A DNA stretch of 48,433 nucleotides from Pantoea wallisii. Lineage in GTDB: Bacteria > Pseudomonadota > Gammaproteobacteria > Enterobacterales > Enterobacteriaceae. The notes below the pieces were generated by a model. The model was not told where the DNA came from, made no database searches, and saw only the letters and a program-made list of their open reading frames with translations. This document shows positions 27,824 to 36,632 of the stretch, one piece after another. Positions within the stretch are counted from its first letter, which is position 1. Every line of letters begins with the position of its first letter. The translations under genes and the position numbers were made by a program. The stretch is taken from assembly GCF_002095485.1 (NCBI RefSeq), contig NZ_MLFS01000038.1:1-48433 (forward strand), read 5' to 3'.

Positions 27824-28171
27824 ATGCCACACCTTACCCCGCTGCAGCTGTTTAAAAACCTCTCGGACGATACGCGCCTGACGCTGGTGCTTCTGTTGAA
27901 AGAGCAGGGTGAACTCTGCGTGTGTGAACTCTGTGATGCCCTGGCGCTGTCGCAGCCAAAGATCTCCCGCCATCTTGCACTGCTGCGCACCAGCGGGTTG
28001 CTGCTTGATCGGCGCGACGGAAAATGGATCCACTATCGACTCTCTCCGCAGATGCCCGCCTGGGCTGCCGCCGTCATTGAACAGGCATGGCTGAGCCAGC
28101 GTGATGCTATCCGCGCGCTGACGCCGCAATCTCCGCAGGCGCAGGACCGGAGCAACGTGCTCTGCCGCTAA
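27824..28171 (+). CDS. arsR: ArsR-family arsenite-responsive repressor
   Basis: A 115-residue winged-helix repressor. Cys32, Cys34 and Cys37 in ELCVCELC sit exactly at the As(III)-binding positions of the plasmid R773 ArsR, and LSQPKISRHLALLR is the recognition helix. ATG 27824 has AGGAG eight bases upstream and is preferred to the in-frame start at 27722. Arsenite or antimonite binding releases the repressor from DNA, opening arsRBC expression. Confidence 0.93.
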   Translation: MPHLTPLQLFKNLSDDTRLTLVLLLKEQGELCVCELCDALALSQPKISRHLALLRTSGLLLDRRDGKWIHYRLSPQMPAWAAAVIEQAWLSQRDAIRALTPQSPQAQDRSNVLCR

Positions 28172-28182
28172 AATTTTTAAGT

Positions 28183-28214
28183 AAACACATTCGATTTATC
28201 ATATATGTATAATC
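28183..28214 (+). promoter_or_regulatory. Candidate second ArsR operator/promoter between arsR and arsB
   Basis: AACACATTCGATTTATCATATATGTATAATC: an AT-rich element with ACACATTCG and TCATATATGT, resembling ArsR-regulated promoters, and TATAAT at 28208-28213 as a possible -10. It suggests arsB is also transcribed from its own start. Confidence 0.4.
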
Positions 28215-28241
28215 TCTAATGACGCTAAATCCGGAGGATGC

Positions 28242-29524
<1,283 letters not shown>

Positions 29525-29567
29525 TGTCTGTTGCGGCGCAGGCCGCTCCACTGCAAGAGGCTTTTAT

Positions 29568-29933
29568 ATGTCTGAGATCACCATTTATCACAATCCCGCC
29601 TGCGGCACGTCACGCAATGCGCTGGCTCTGATTCGTAACAGCGGCACGGAGCCGCGCATTATTCACTACCTGGAGACGCCGCCAACCCGCGAGGAGCTGA
29701 CGGCATTGATCGAGGCGATGAACATTGAGGTCCGTTCGCTGCTGCGTAAAAACACCGAGCCTTACGAGCAGCTCGGCCTCGCCAGTGACACCTTCTCCGA
29801 TGCGCAGTTGCTGGATGCCATGCTGGCGCATCCTATTCTGATTAACCGCCCTATCGTGATCACCCCACTGGGAACCAAACTGTGCCGCCCCTCTGAAGAG
29901 GTGCTGACGCTGCTGCCCCATGCGCAGCAATAA
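29568..29933 (+). CDS. arsC: Glutaredoxin-dependent arsenate reductase ArsC
   Basis: A 121-residue enzyme that reduces arsenate to arsenite. Catalytic Cys12 (HNPACGTSRN) and the oxyanion-binding Arg60, Arg94 and Arg107 are all at the E. coli positions. It is about 20 residues shorter than E. coli ArsC at the C-terminus, ending LLPHAQQ, just where the core fold ends, so activity is probably kept. AGAGG precedes the ATG. It is the last gene of arsRBC and convergent with the cytochrome b561 gene eight bases away. Confidence 0.93.
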   Translation: MSEITIYHNPACGTSRNALALIRNSGTEPRIIHYLETPPTREELTALIEAMNIEVRSLLRKNTEPYEQLGLASDTFSDAQLLDAMLAHPILINRPIVITPLGTKLCRPSEEVLTLLPHAQQ

Positions 29934-29941
29934 GGCGCCAG

Positions 29942-30481
29942 CTACTGTTTACGGGTGCCGGCCATACTGGCAAACACGCCGTCACGCAGCACGAAGGCAT
30001 GCAGTAACGCGGCGGCCAGATGCAGCATGACGGTGGCAAACAGCGCCAGAGCCAGCCAGGTGTGCAGCGGCCGCAACAGCGCATAGAGGTCGTTGCTTAC
30101 TCCGGTAATGGGAGGCAGCACCACGCCTGGCGCCAACGTGACAGGGTAACCTGCCGCCGACAGCATGGCCCAGCCAACCAGCGGCTGGCCCAGCATCAGC
30201 AGATATAACGCCAGATGTGAGAGGTGCGCCATGGCCCGCTGCCAGCCAGGAATTGATGCAGGCAGCGCAGGTTTTACAGTGGCGAAACGCAACCACAGAC
30301 GAACCACTACCAGCAGCAGAATCATCACGCCCAGCGGCTTGTGTATCGATACCAGCAAACCGTGCCAGGAAGAGACGGTAGAGACCATGCCTACTCCGAT
30401 AAACAGCATCGCCAGGATGGCCGCGGCCATGAGCCAGTGCAGCGCCCGCAGTGCCGGATGAAAGACGGTTACCTGTTTCAT
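29942..30481 (-). CDS. Cytochrome b561-family protein
   Basis: A 179-residue four-helix di-haem b protein of the CybB family. Candidate haem ligands are the His residues in LRALHWLM (about 15), SIHKPLG (about 46), LRPLHTW and VMLHLAAALLH. It moves electrons between the quinone pool and a periplasmic partner. Its ATG overlaps the stop of the catalase-like gene upstream (ATGA), so the two are translationally coupled. The likely partner is that membrane-anchored haem peroxidase. Confidence 0.88.
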   Translation of the reverse strand: MKQVTVFHPALRALHWLMAAAILAMLFIGVGMVSTVSSWHGLLVSIHKPLGVMILLLVVVRLWLRFATVKPALPASIPGWQRAMAHLSHLALYLLMLGQPLVGWAMLSAAGYPVTLAPGVVLPPITGVSNDLYALLRPLHTWLALALFATVMLHLAAALLHAFVLRDGVFASMAGTRKQ

Positions 30482-31533
30482 GGTGCTTCTCCAGCCTGTT
30501 GTGCCTGCTCACGGGTGCGGGCGTTGTAGGATTTCGCATACGCCGAAGAGCGGGCATTAAGGATCGGATCATCTGATGCGGCAATCCCCGCCGGGAGAAT
30601 CAACGGGTCGTAGTTGATGTCATTGCACGCCCCCTGCTGCTGCGCTTCTGCCTGTTTCAGTATCAGCGTACCGGCATTGATGGTTTTACGATCGGCAGGC
30701 CACGCTTTGCTGGCATCGTTACTGGCATCACCCGGTTGCGCCAGCGTAATGATCAGGTCCCACTCCAGAGGCGCCTGCGCCAGTCGCTGCGTTAAATCGT
30801 GCTGCAGAAAATCGCTGTCTTGCTTATCCGCATTACTGAGAGGCGCATAGTCGGTATGGGGCACCATGCTCCAGCGAACCAGCTGCTGATGGCCGTCGCG
30901 ATCAATCAGCTCAAACGCATTCAGGCTATTGTAACGATCGCTCGCCCAGCTGGAGGATGGCACATACTGTTTTGCCCAGCCGAAGAACGCTTTGATTTCC
31001 GGGTGCGCAGCTACAAATGCCTGCAGCTTTTTCGCGTCCGGCTTGCCGGTAGCAGGGTCCGGTAGCGTTGCGGTTTGCAGCGCGTAAAACGCTTCAACCG
31101 AGGCGACCGGGAAGAACGGCATGGCATTCATGCCCGTCCGCCACTGCTCCCCGTTGCCCTGCTGGAATGAGAGCGCCATGCTGCGCACCGGCACGGCATA
31201 ATCCGGTGCATGAGGATTGCCGCCGGCAATGGCAAAGCGGCCGATGACGGGGATCTGCCCCTGAGCGAATACCTCCGCTTTTGACAGGCTACTGGCGTTG
31301 CCGTTCGAGACAAAATCGCCGATTACGCACAGGCCTTTGGCATGATTACGGCGGAAACCGGCGTGTTTTCCACCAGACTGCTGCAGCACGGTGACCAGTT
31401 TATCTGCGCTCAGGCGCTGTGGCGCTAACCAGCCGCCCGCCCAGAGAAACAGCACAACGAGGAGTAAAGGTATGACTCCAGCCAGCGCCAGACGAAAGGC
31501 TTTCTGACGGGTAGATAGCGATGAGGTGCTCAT
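30478..31533 (-). CDS. Membrane-anchored catalase-family peroxidase (SrpA-like)
   Basis: About 351 residues. An N-terminal membrane helix (about 15-36) anchors a periplasmic mini-catalase domain. The catalytic His is in FRRNHAKG (about residue 64), and the proximal haem-ligand Tyr is in ARSSAYAKSY near the C-terminus (R-x3-Y). A GTG at 31545 is an alternative start. The catalase domain is short, as in SrpA-type peroxidases. Coupling to cytochrome b561 suggests it reduces periplasmic peroxides with electrons from quinol rather than by disproportionation; this is an inference from gene order. Confidence 0.85.
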   Translation of the reverse strand: MSTSSLSTRQKAFRLALAGVIPLLLVVLFLWAGGWLAPQRLSADKLVTVLQQSGGKHAGFRRNHAKGLCVIGDFVSNGNASSLSKAEVFAQGQIPVIGRFAIAGGNPHAPDYAVPVRSMALSFQQGNGEQWRTGMNAMPFFPVASVEAFYALQTATLPDPATGKPDAKKLQAFVAAHPEIKAFFGWAKQYVPSSSWASDRYNSLNAFELIDRDGHQQLVRWSMVPHTDYAPLSNADKQDSDFLQHDLTQRLAQAPLEWDLIITLAQPGDASNDASKAWPADRKTINAGTLILKQAEAQQQGACNDINYDPLILPAGIAASDDPILNARSSAYAKSYNARTREQAQQAGEAP

Positions 31534-31696
31534 AGGTGTGCTCACAAACCAGATGGATCAGATAGCGCAGTTAAGACATGAAAACGATTAACCCGGCTTG
31601 CACACTATCGTAGCGGCACAATTTATTGCGCGATGAATCGCACTGCTACGGAGTGTGTGCCGGACGAAATCAGGACTTAACTGAACGGTACGAAAA

Positions 31697-32272
31697 TCAG
31701 ATAGCGTGTTTTTTTCTTAAGCTTACCGTTAACCACACGGCGGAGATGAAGAAGTAGAGTGCGCCAACGGCAGCATAGCCGGCGATGTTCAGAATCGAAG
31801 GCGGCACTGGCATCTTCGCCTGGAAAATAAAGAAGCCGCCCGCCAGCGCGGACTGCGCCCCGCTAAGAATCATGGTCCACTGTGCGCCAAAACGCTTCCA
31901 GCGCCGTAACGCTGCACCCAGCTGCAGTAAACCCGAAATAATCGCCCATACGCCAAACACCGCAATCACCGCATTGGCACTCATACGCAGCGCCACGATA
32001 ACCGCCAGCGTTGTGATGATGCTCACCACAATGTTAAGGGCCTGCATACGGTTACGGCCCAGCCCGCCGCTGAAGGTGGCATCTACATAATTCGCCAGCG
32101 CATCCCATGCGGGATAGATCACCAGCATCGCCGCAGCCAGTGCCAGCGAATGCTGACCAATGGCGAATGCCGTGACCACCCACAGCACGGAAAATAGCGT
32201 GCGCATGAAGTAGTAGTGTTTCAGCCACTGCTCAGGATGGGTTCGGTAAAAGTGTGTTGTTGTCTCAGACAT
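31697..32272 (-). CDS. DUF308-like multi-pass membrane protein
   Basis: A 191-residue protein with about six helices and a central Arg/Lys-rich turn (ALRRWKRFG). The repeated pattern of paired helices with a Trp/Gly-rich turn, such as FGVWAIISGLLQLGAALRRW, is typical of DUF308 (HdeD-like) proteins. The function is unknown; relatives are often linked to acid or envelope stress. GGAG precedes the ATG. A near copy of the TetR box found upstream of the adjacent regulator lies 65 bases before its start, so it is the likely TetR target. Confidence 0.75.
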   Translation of the reverse strand: MSETTTHFYRTHPEQWLKHYYFMRTLFSVLWVVTAFAIGQHSLALAAAMLVIYPAWDALANYVDATFSGGLGRNRMQALNIVVSIITTLAVIVALRMSANAVIAVFGVWAIISGLLQLGAALRRWKRFGAQWTMILSGAQSALAGGFFIFQAKMPVPPSILNIAGYAAVGALYFFISAVWLTVSLRKKHAI

Positions 32273-32336
32273 AGTTGCTCCGTTGCCCGGTCGGCGAAAT
32301 CATAGAAGAACAGGAAGGCATACGCCAGTGATAACA

Positions 32337-32352
32337 ACCTACTAGTTGGTAG
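32337..32352. promoter_or_regulatory. Candidate TetR operator upstream of the DUF308-like gene
   Basis: ACCTACTAGTTGGTAG, near-palindromic around ACTAGT. It matches 12 of 16 bases of ACCTACTGACTGGAAG at 33071-33086 ahead of the TetR gene. Confidence 0.6.
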
Positions 32353-32453
32353 ATACACTGTCAACGCGCACTTTTACGGAAATGTGCGGTAGAGGAGTGA
32401 AAAGGCGCGGGAGCGCCATTCTGCAGGGGCGACCGTACCCGATCGCCAGCGTT

Positions 32454-33038
32454 TTACGCCTGTAAAGTTATCTTGCGCAGCAGCGGATAAACGATCTGAT
32501 CGAACACTTCCGCGTTTTTGAATGCGCGGGCTGCGAGCATGGCACCGTGTACGCTTGCCATCAGCGTTTTCGCTTCTGTTTCTGCACCAGCGCTCAGCTG
32601 AAAGACACCGGCATCCTGGCCTTTGGCCAGCTGCTGCGCTAACCAGCCAGAGAGATCGCTGAAATGGCCGGTCACCTCATGCGCCACCTCTTCCGGCAGG
32701 ATTGGCATCTCGGCGGCCAGCATGACGCAAATACAGAACGGCGAGTTTCCCTCTTTAATACAGTGCGCCCAGTAATCCACGTAGGCTTTGACCTGCAGCA
32801 GCGGATCATTTATCTGTTCATCCATAGCTTTAAGCCCGGCACGCGCTTCGGCGCGATACTCCTCCACCACCGCTTTTACCAGATCGGCTTTACCCGGAAA
32901 GTGGTGATGAATGCTGGCTTTGCGGATGTCGACCCGTTCAGCCAGATCGGCATAGCTAAAACTTTTATAGCCGCCGGAGGTGAGCAGCTGGCGGGTGTAG
33001 GCGATGATTTCGCGCGCTTTGGGTGAACGTTCAGCCAT
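32454..33038 (-). CDS. TetR/AcrR-family transcriptional regulator
   Basis: A 194-residue regulator. SYADLAERVDIRKASIHHHFPGKADLVKAV (about residues 27-56) is the TetR helix-turn-helix. The ligand domain carries FCICVMLAAEMP with two Cys residues that might sense electrophiles or thiol reagents. ATG 33038 is preferred; an upstream in-frame start at 33098 would add an unlikely 20-residue extension. Similar operator sequences lie upstream of this gene and of the DUF308-like gene downstream, so it probably represses both. Confidence 0.88.
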   Translation of the reverse strand: MAERSPKAREIIAYTRQLLTSGGYKSFSYADLAERVDIRKASIHHHFPGKADLVKAVVEEYRAEARAGLKAMDEQINDPLLQVKAYVDYWAHCIKEGNSPFCICVMLAAEMPILPEEVAHEVTGHFSDLSGWLAQQLAKGQDAGVFQLSAGAETEAKTLMASVHGAMLAARAFKNAEVFDQIVYPLLRKITLQA

Positions 33039-33070
33039 AACAAATTCCACTAATAGACAACTGCTGCTGA

Positions 33071-33088
33071 ACCTACTGACTGGAAGGT
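33071..33088. promoter_or_regulatory. Candidate TetR autoregulatory operator
   Basis: ACCTACTGACTGGAAGGT, 33 bases upstream of the TetR start codon. It shares ACCTACT and TGG.AG with the box ahead of the DUF308-like gene. Confidence 0.5.
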
Positions 33089-33192
33089 TGGATGTCAAGC
33101 TGCTGCCATGAATCGCCTGCGGCTAAAAAAAGTAAGCAATATTTCTGGCGCTGGTTCGTCTACCTCCTCACACACTGTAATGAGGAAATACC

Positions 33193-33606
33193 ATGAGAGA
33201 TTTTGATATGCATCATTCGCGCGGCCCGGGTTTTGGTCGCCACCGTATGGCCAGGCCCCTGCTGCTGGCTGCCGGGCTGTTCATCCTGCTGGGACTGCTG
33301 GTAATGACCCTGTGGAATGCCCTGCTGCCTGAACTGACCGGCATAAAAACCATCGGCTTTTGGCAGGCGCTGGGGCTACTGGTACTGTGCCGTATCCTGT
33401 TTGGCGGCTTAGGCATCCGCCCGGGCATGTTTGGTATGGCTCGCCGGCGCATGCATGAACGCTGGATGCAGATGACGCCTGAACAGCGCGAAGAGTTTAT
33501 GCAGCATCGCCGTGAACGTTTTCGGCACGGTGGGCGCTGCGATCGTCACGGACGCCGCGATGAACGCCGCGATGAAAATCATCCCGATTCGCCTGACGCC
33601 AGCTGA
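33193..33606 (+). CDS. Small two-helix membrane protein coupled to an ECF sigma factor (possible anti-sigma)
   Basis: A 137-residue protein. Two membrane helices (about residues 21-44 and 52-73) are followed by a cytosolic, very basic tail with MTPEQREEFMQHRRERF and repeated Arg/His/Asp residues. Family not recognised. GAGGAAATACC precedes the ATG. Its stop is five bases before the ATG of the ECF sigma factor, which has no clear ribosome-binding site of its own, so translation is probably coupled. By position it could be a membrane regulator (anti-sigma or sensor) of that sigma factor, although it lacks a zinc anti-sigma HxxxCxxC motif. Confidence 0.7.
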   Translation: MRDFDMHHSRGPGFGRHRMARPLLLAAGLFILLGLLVMTLWNALLPELTGIKTIGFWQALGLLVLCRILFGGLGIRPGMFGMARRRMHERWMQMTPEQREEFMQHRRERFRHGGRCDRHGRRDERRDENHPDSPDAS

Positions 33607-33611
33607 TTCTT

Positions 33612-34154
33612 ATGGCGCAAGACTCACTGCAGATATCGGCACTCTACGCCTGCTACGCCAGGGTCAGCGCCTTCATTCGCGGACGCAGCGCCAGCCGCGA
33701 CGATGCGGATGACATTTTGCAGGAGGTTGTCTCTAAGCTGATGCAGGTGGAGCAACCGGTTGAGAATGTCAGCGCCTGGCTATTTCGCGCGGCCCGCAAT
33801 GAGATGACCGATCGCTCGCGTAAGAAACGCGAACTGCCTCTGCCGGGGAGCGACGACGAAGGGACGTTTGTCGAAGATGAGATTGCGGAAACGCTGTTTG
33901 GCGTGCCGCAAACCCCGGAAGATGAGTACCTAAAAACGCTGCTGTGGGAGGAGCTGGAGGATGCGCTGACAGAGCTGCCTGCCGCCCAGCGTGAGGTCTT
34001 TGAGCAGACCGAACTGCTCGGATACAGCTATCAGGATCTGGCCGCAGAGAGCGGTACAAGCGTGCAGGCGCTGTTATCGCGCAAGCATAAAGCGGTGCTG
34101 TTCTTACGCACCCGGCTGCGCAATCTGTACGATGAACTGACCGCACAGGGGTAA
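33612..34154 (+). CDS. ECF-type RNA polymerase sigma factor
   Basis: A 180-residue sigma-70 family protein with only regions 2 and 4. DADDILQEVVSKLM and NVSAWLFRAARNEMTDRSRKKRE (about residues 28-75) are region 2. ELPAAQREVFEQTELLGYSYQDLAAESGTSVQALLSRKHKAV (about 122-165) is region 4 with its helix-turn-helix. It directs polymerase to a small regulon. The small membrane-protein gene just upstream is its likely regulator. A strong hairpin follows. Confidence 0.92.
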   Translation: MAQDSLQISALYACYARVSAFIRGRSASRDDADDILQEVVSKLMQVEQPVENVSAWLFRAARNEMTDRSRKKRELPLPGSDDEGTFVEDEIAETLFGVPQTPEDEYLKTLLWEELEDALTELPAAQREVFEQTELLGYSYQDLAAESGTSVQALLSRKHKAVLFLRTRLRNLYDELTAQG

Positions 34155-34174
34155 ACGCACAGTGGCGTTTACCC
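34149..34174. terminator. Hairpin between the sigma-factor gene and the convergent hydrolase gene
   Basis: A perfect 10-bp stem GGGTAAACGC / GCGTTTACCC with a 6-base loop, overlapping the sigma-factor stop codon. It is followed by TTC only, and is probably bidirectional. Confidence 0.6.
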
Positions 34175-34182
34175 TTCAGTCG

Positions 34183-35202
34183 TTACCACCAGGCGGGCTG
34201 CGGTTGCGGCTGTAACAGATCAATCCCCTGGCCGAGCATGGGCAGACACAGCGCAACGTTGCCTTGCGCCGCCAGTTTCACCATTTGCCTGAAGGGATCA
34301 TCCCACGGATGAAACGCCAGATCGAAGGCAGCATTATGAATCGGGAACAGCCACTTCGCCTTAAGATCGCTAAATGCATTGAGGGTATCCACGGGCAGCA
34401 TATGAATATCGGCCCAGCGCCGATCGTATGCGCCGTTTTCCAGGAAAGCAGCGTCAAACGGCCCATATTTGCGGCCAATCTCTTTAAAACCGTCAAAATA
34501 ACCTGAGTCTCCGCCTAAAAATAGTCGCAGTTCCGGGGTGATGAGTGTCCAGGAGCACCATAGCCGTTTATTACTGTCGAACAGACCGCGTCCGGAGAAG
34601 TGTTGTGATGGAGTGGCGACAAAATGGATATCGCCAATATCGTGCGACTGCCACCAGTCAAGCTGGGTAATTTTCTCTGCTGCCACACCCCACTTTACCA
34701 ATAAGTCGCCAACGCCCAGCGGCGCCAGGAAATATGTCACCCGATCTTTTAGCGCTATTACTGTCTGACGATCGAGGTGATCGTAATGATCGTGTGAAAT
34801 GATTATCCCCTCCAGCGGCGGCAGATCGCGAAGTCCAATGGGCGCAGGCTGGAAGCGTCGGGGTCCAAACCTTTTAAAAGGCGATGCGCGCTCGGAAAAT
34901 ACCGGATCAACCAGCCAGTACTTGCCGGTTAATTTCAGTAACAGCGAAGAGTGCCCGAGACGAAATACCGTGTTGTCAGCCGCAGCAGAGAGCGCATGCG
35001 CGTCGATGATTTTTAGCGGTAGCGCATGATCCGGTACGGTATCGCGCGGTTTATTAAAGAAGAAATCCCACATCATTTTGCTGTAATCCGCCACGCTCAG
35101 CGACTGGCGCGGACGGGAATTACGGAACCGCTTACCGTCAAACTGGGCGGATTGCGGATAGCTTTTATTACTCCAGCGGGACACGCCTGAACAATTCAAC
35201 AT
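34183..35202 (-). CDS. Metallo-beta-lactamase-fold hydrolase (NAPE-PLD/UlaG-like)
   Basis: About 339 residues. The metal motif SHDHYDHLD (about residue 134) is the family's HxHxDH. Further ligands are likely in TPSQHFSGRG, LGGDSGYFDGF and FPIHNAAFDLAFHPWDD. The pattern FRLGHSSLLLKLTGKYWLVDPVFS matches the NAPE-PLD-like / L-ascorbate-6-phosphate-lactonase-like group. These hydrolyse phosphodiesters or lactones; the substrate is unknown here. The start is uncertain: ATG 35202 has AGG about ten bases upstream, while an ATG at 35220 has none. Confidence 0.85.
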   Translation of the reverse strand: MLNCSGVSRWSNKSYPQSAQFDGKRFRNSRPRQSLSVADYSKMMWDFFFNKPRDTVPDHALPLKIIDAHALSAAADNTVFRLGHSSLLLKLTGKYWLVDPVFSERASPFKRFGPRRFQPAPIGLRDLPPLEGIIISHDHYDHLDRQTVIALKDRVTYFLAPLGVGDLLVKWGVAAEKITQLDWWQSHDIGDIHFVATPSQHFSGRGLFDSNKRLWCSWTLITPELRLFLGGDSGYFDGFKEIGRKYGPFDAAFLENGAYDRRWADIHMLPVDTLNAFSDLKAKWLFPIHNAAFDLAFHPWDDPFRQMVKLAAQGNVALCLPMLGQGIDLLQPQPQPAWW

Positions 35203-35329
35203 TGTTATTTTACCTGGCATCGGGGGTAGTTCAGAATAGCGGCTTTGTTATAGCCAGACATCACATAATGGGCGGTGAACCCGTTGATATATCACTGCAA
35301 CGAACACTTTTTACATTCACGAGGGAAAA

Positions 35330-35662
35330 ATGAAACCACTCTTTGTTTACGGCACGCTGCAGCCCGGCCATAGCAATGCACATATTCTGGAGAACATCGG
35401 CGGTGAGTGGCTGGCCGGTTCGGTGAACGGGACTTTCTATGAACGCGGCTGGGGCGCCGCCGCCGATTTTCCCGGTATCGTGCTGGATCAACAAGGCGCA
35501 CACGTCAACGGCTATGTGTTTACTTCACCCCGGCTGGATCAGCACTGGCCGATGCTTGATGCGTTTGAAGAGGGGTATGACCGCGTTGAAGTGGCTGTAA
35601 CCACCGTTGATGGAGAGCAGATGCGCGCGTGGATCTATCAGCTGCAGCCACAAAACGGGTAA
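35330..35662 (+). CDS. Gamma-glutamylcyclotransferase-family (AIG2-like) protein
   Basis: A 110-residue protein. VYGTLQPGHSN (residues 6-16) is the substrate-binding loop, and LDAFEEGYDRVEV holds the conserved Glu acid/base. Family members release 5-oxoproline from gamma-glutamyl amines or amino acids. GAGGG precedes the ATG. It lies 62 bases upstream of the zinc-ribbon MBL-fold gene on the same strand and may be co-transcribed. Confidence 0.88.
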   Translation: MKPLFVYGTLQPGHSNAHILENIGGEWLAGSVNGTFYERGWGAAADFPGIVLDQQGAHVNGYVFTSPRLDQHWPMLDAFEEGYDRVEVAVTTVDGEQMRAWIYQLQPQNG

Positions 35663-35724
35663 CAGACGCGCGGCATCGCACGCCAGCGCCTACCCTTATC
35701 CTCATCACACGATGAGGAGCAACC

Positions 35725-36528
35725 ATGATCACAATCTGTACCGCCTGCGGCACCTCTTATGATGCGACGCACGGCCAGCCAGCGCACTGCAATATTTGCG
35801 AGGATGCGCGCCAGTTTGTTCCCGCCAGCGGACAGCAGTGGCTGAGCCGGGCTCAGCTACGTGCCACGCATCGCAATATGTGGCAGCAGCTGGAACCTGG
35901 CTTACTGAGTGTGCAAACCGTGCCGGCCTTCGCCATTGACCAGCGTGCTTTTCTGCTCCAGACCCGCCACGGTAATATTCTGTGGGATTGCATTGCCCAT
36001 CTGGATGACGCGACGGAGACCCTCATTCAGGCACTGGGCGGCATCAGCGCGATCGCCATCTCCCATCCGCACTACTACAGCACTATGCAGGATTGGGCCG
36101 CCGCCTTTGACGCGCCCATCTATCTGCATGCCAGCGACAGCGAATGGATTCAGCGCGCCAGCCCGCATATTCACCTGTGGCAAGGTGAAGCGCTCACGCT
36201 CTTCCCGGAAGTGACGCTCTTGCGCCTCGGTGGGCACTTTGCCGGTGGCACGGTGCTGCACTGGGCACACCAGCAAGGCGTGTTACTGAGCGGTGATATT
36301 GTGCAGGTAACGCCCGGCGCCAACGCGGTCTCTTTTATGTGGAGCTACCCCAATATGCTGCCGCTGGCGGCGGCATCGGTTAGCGACATGCTCGCCCGGC
36401 TGGAGCCGGTAGCGTATCAGCGCCTGTATGGCGCGTTCGCCGGACGAGAGATAACCGCCGACGCCAGACAGCGGGTGCGCAGCTCAGGCGAGCACTATCT
36501 TGCCTGCCTGCAGGGCACGCCACGCTGA
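35725..36528 (+). CDS. MBL-fold protein with N-terminal zinc ribbon and degenerate metal site
   Basis: A 267-residue protein. CTACG...CNIC (residues about 5-25) forms a CxxC-CxxC zinc ribbon. The following domain has the metallo-beta-lactamase layout (FAIDQRAFLLQTRHGNILWDC, then GGHFAGGTVLHWA and LLSGDIVQV), but the usual HxHxDH motif reads SHPHYYSTM: the first two His are kept, the Asp and third His are lost. It may bind one metal or serve a non-hydrolytic role. Relatives of this type occur as uncharacterised proteins. GAGGAGC precedes the ATG. Confidence 0.8.
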   Translation: MITICTACGTSYDATHGQPAHCNICEDARQFVPASGQQWLSRAQLRATHRNMWQQLEPGLLSVQTVPAFAIDQRAFLLQTRHGNILWDCIAHLDDATETLIQALGGISAIAISHPHYYSTMQDWAAAFDAPIYLHASDSEWIQRASPHIHLWQGEALTLFPEVTLLRLGGHFAGGTVLHWAHQQGVLLSGDIVQVTPGANAVSFMWSYPNMLPLAAASVSDMLARLEPVAYQRLYGAFAGREITADARQRVRSSGEHYLACLQGTPR

Positions 36529-36568
36529 TACGGTAGCTGGTTGAATAAGCATCGATCGCATCGTGAGC

Positions 36569-36592
36569 GGATGTACAGACGTCTGGACGTAT
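36569..36592. promoter_or_regulatory. Tandem MetJ-binding met boxes upstream of metQ
   Basis: AGACGTCT at 36577-36584 is a perfect met box. GGACGTAT directly after it matches 6 of 8 and GGATGTAC before it about 4 of 8, the tandem 8-bp layout MetJ needs. The site is 41 bases ahead of the metQ start. Confidence 0.8.
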
Positions 36593-36632
36593 ATTATAGT
36601 CCATCTCCTACAACAATAAGGAAACCGCTCCG

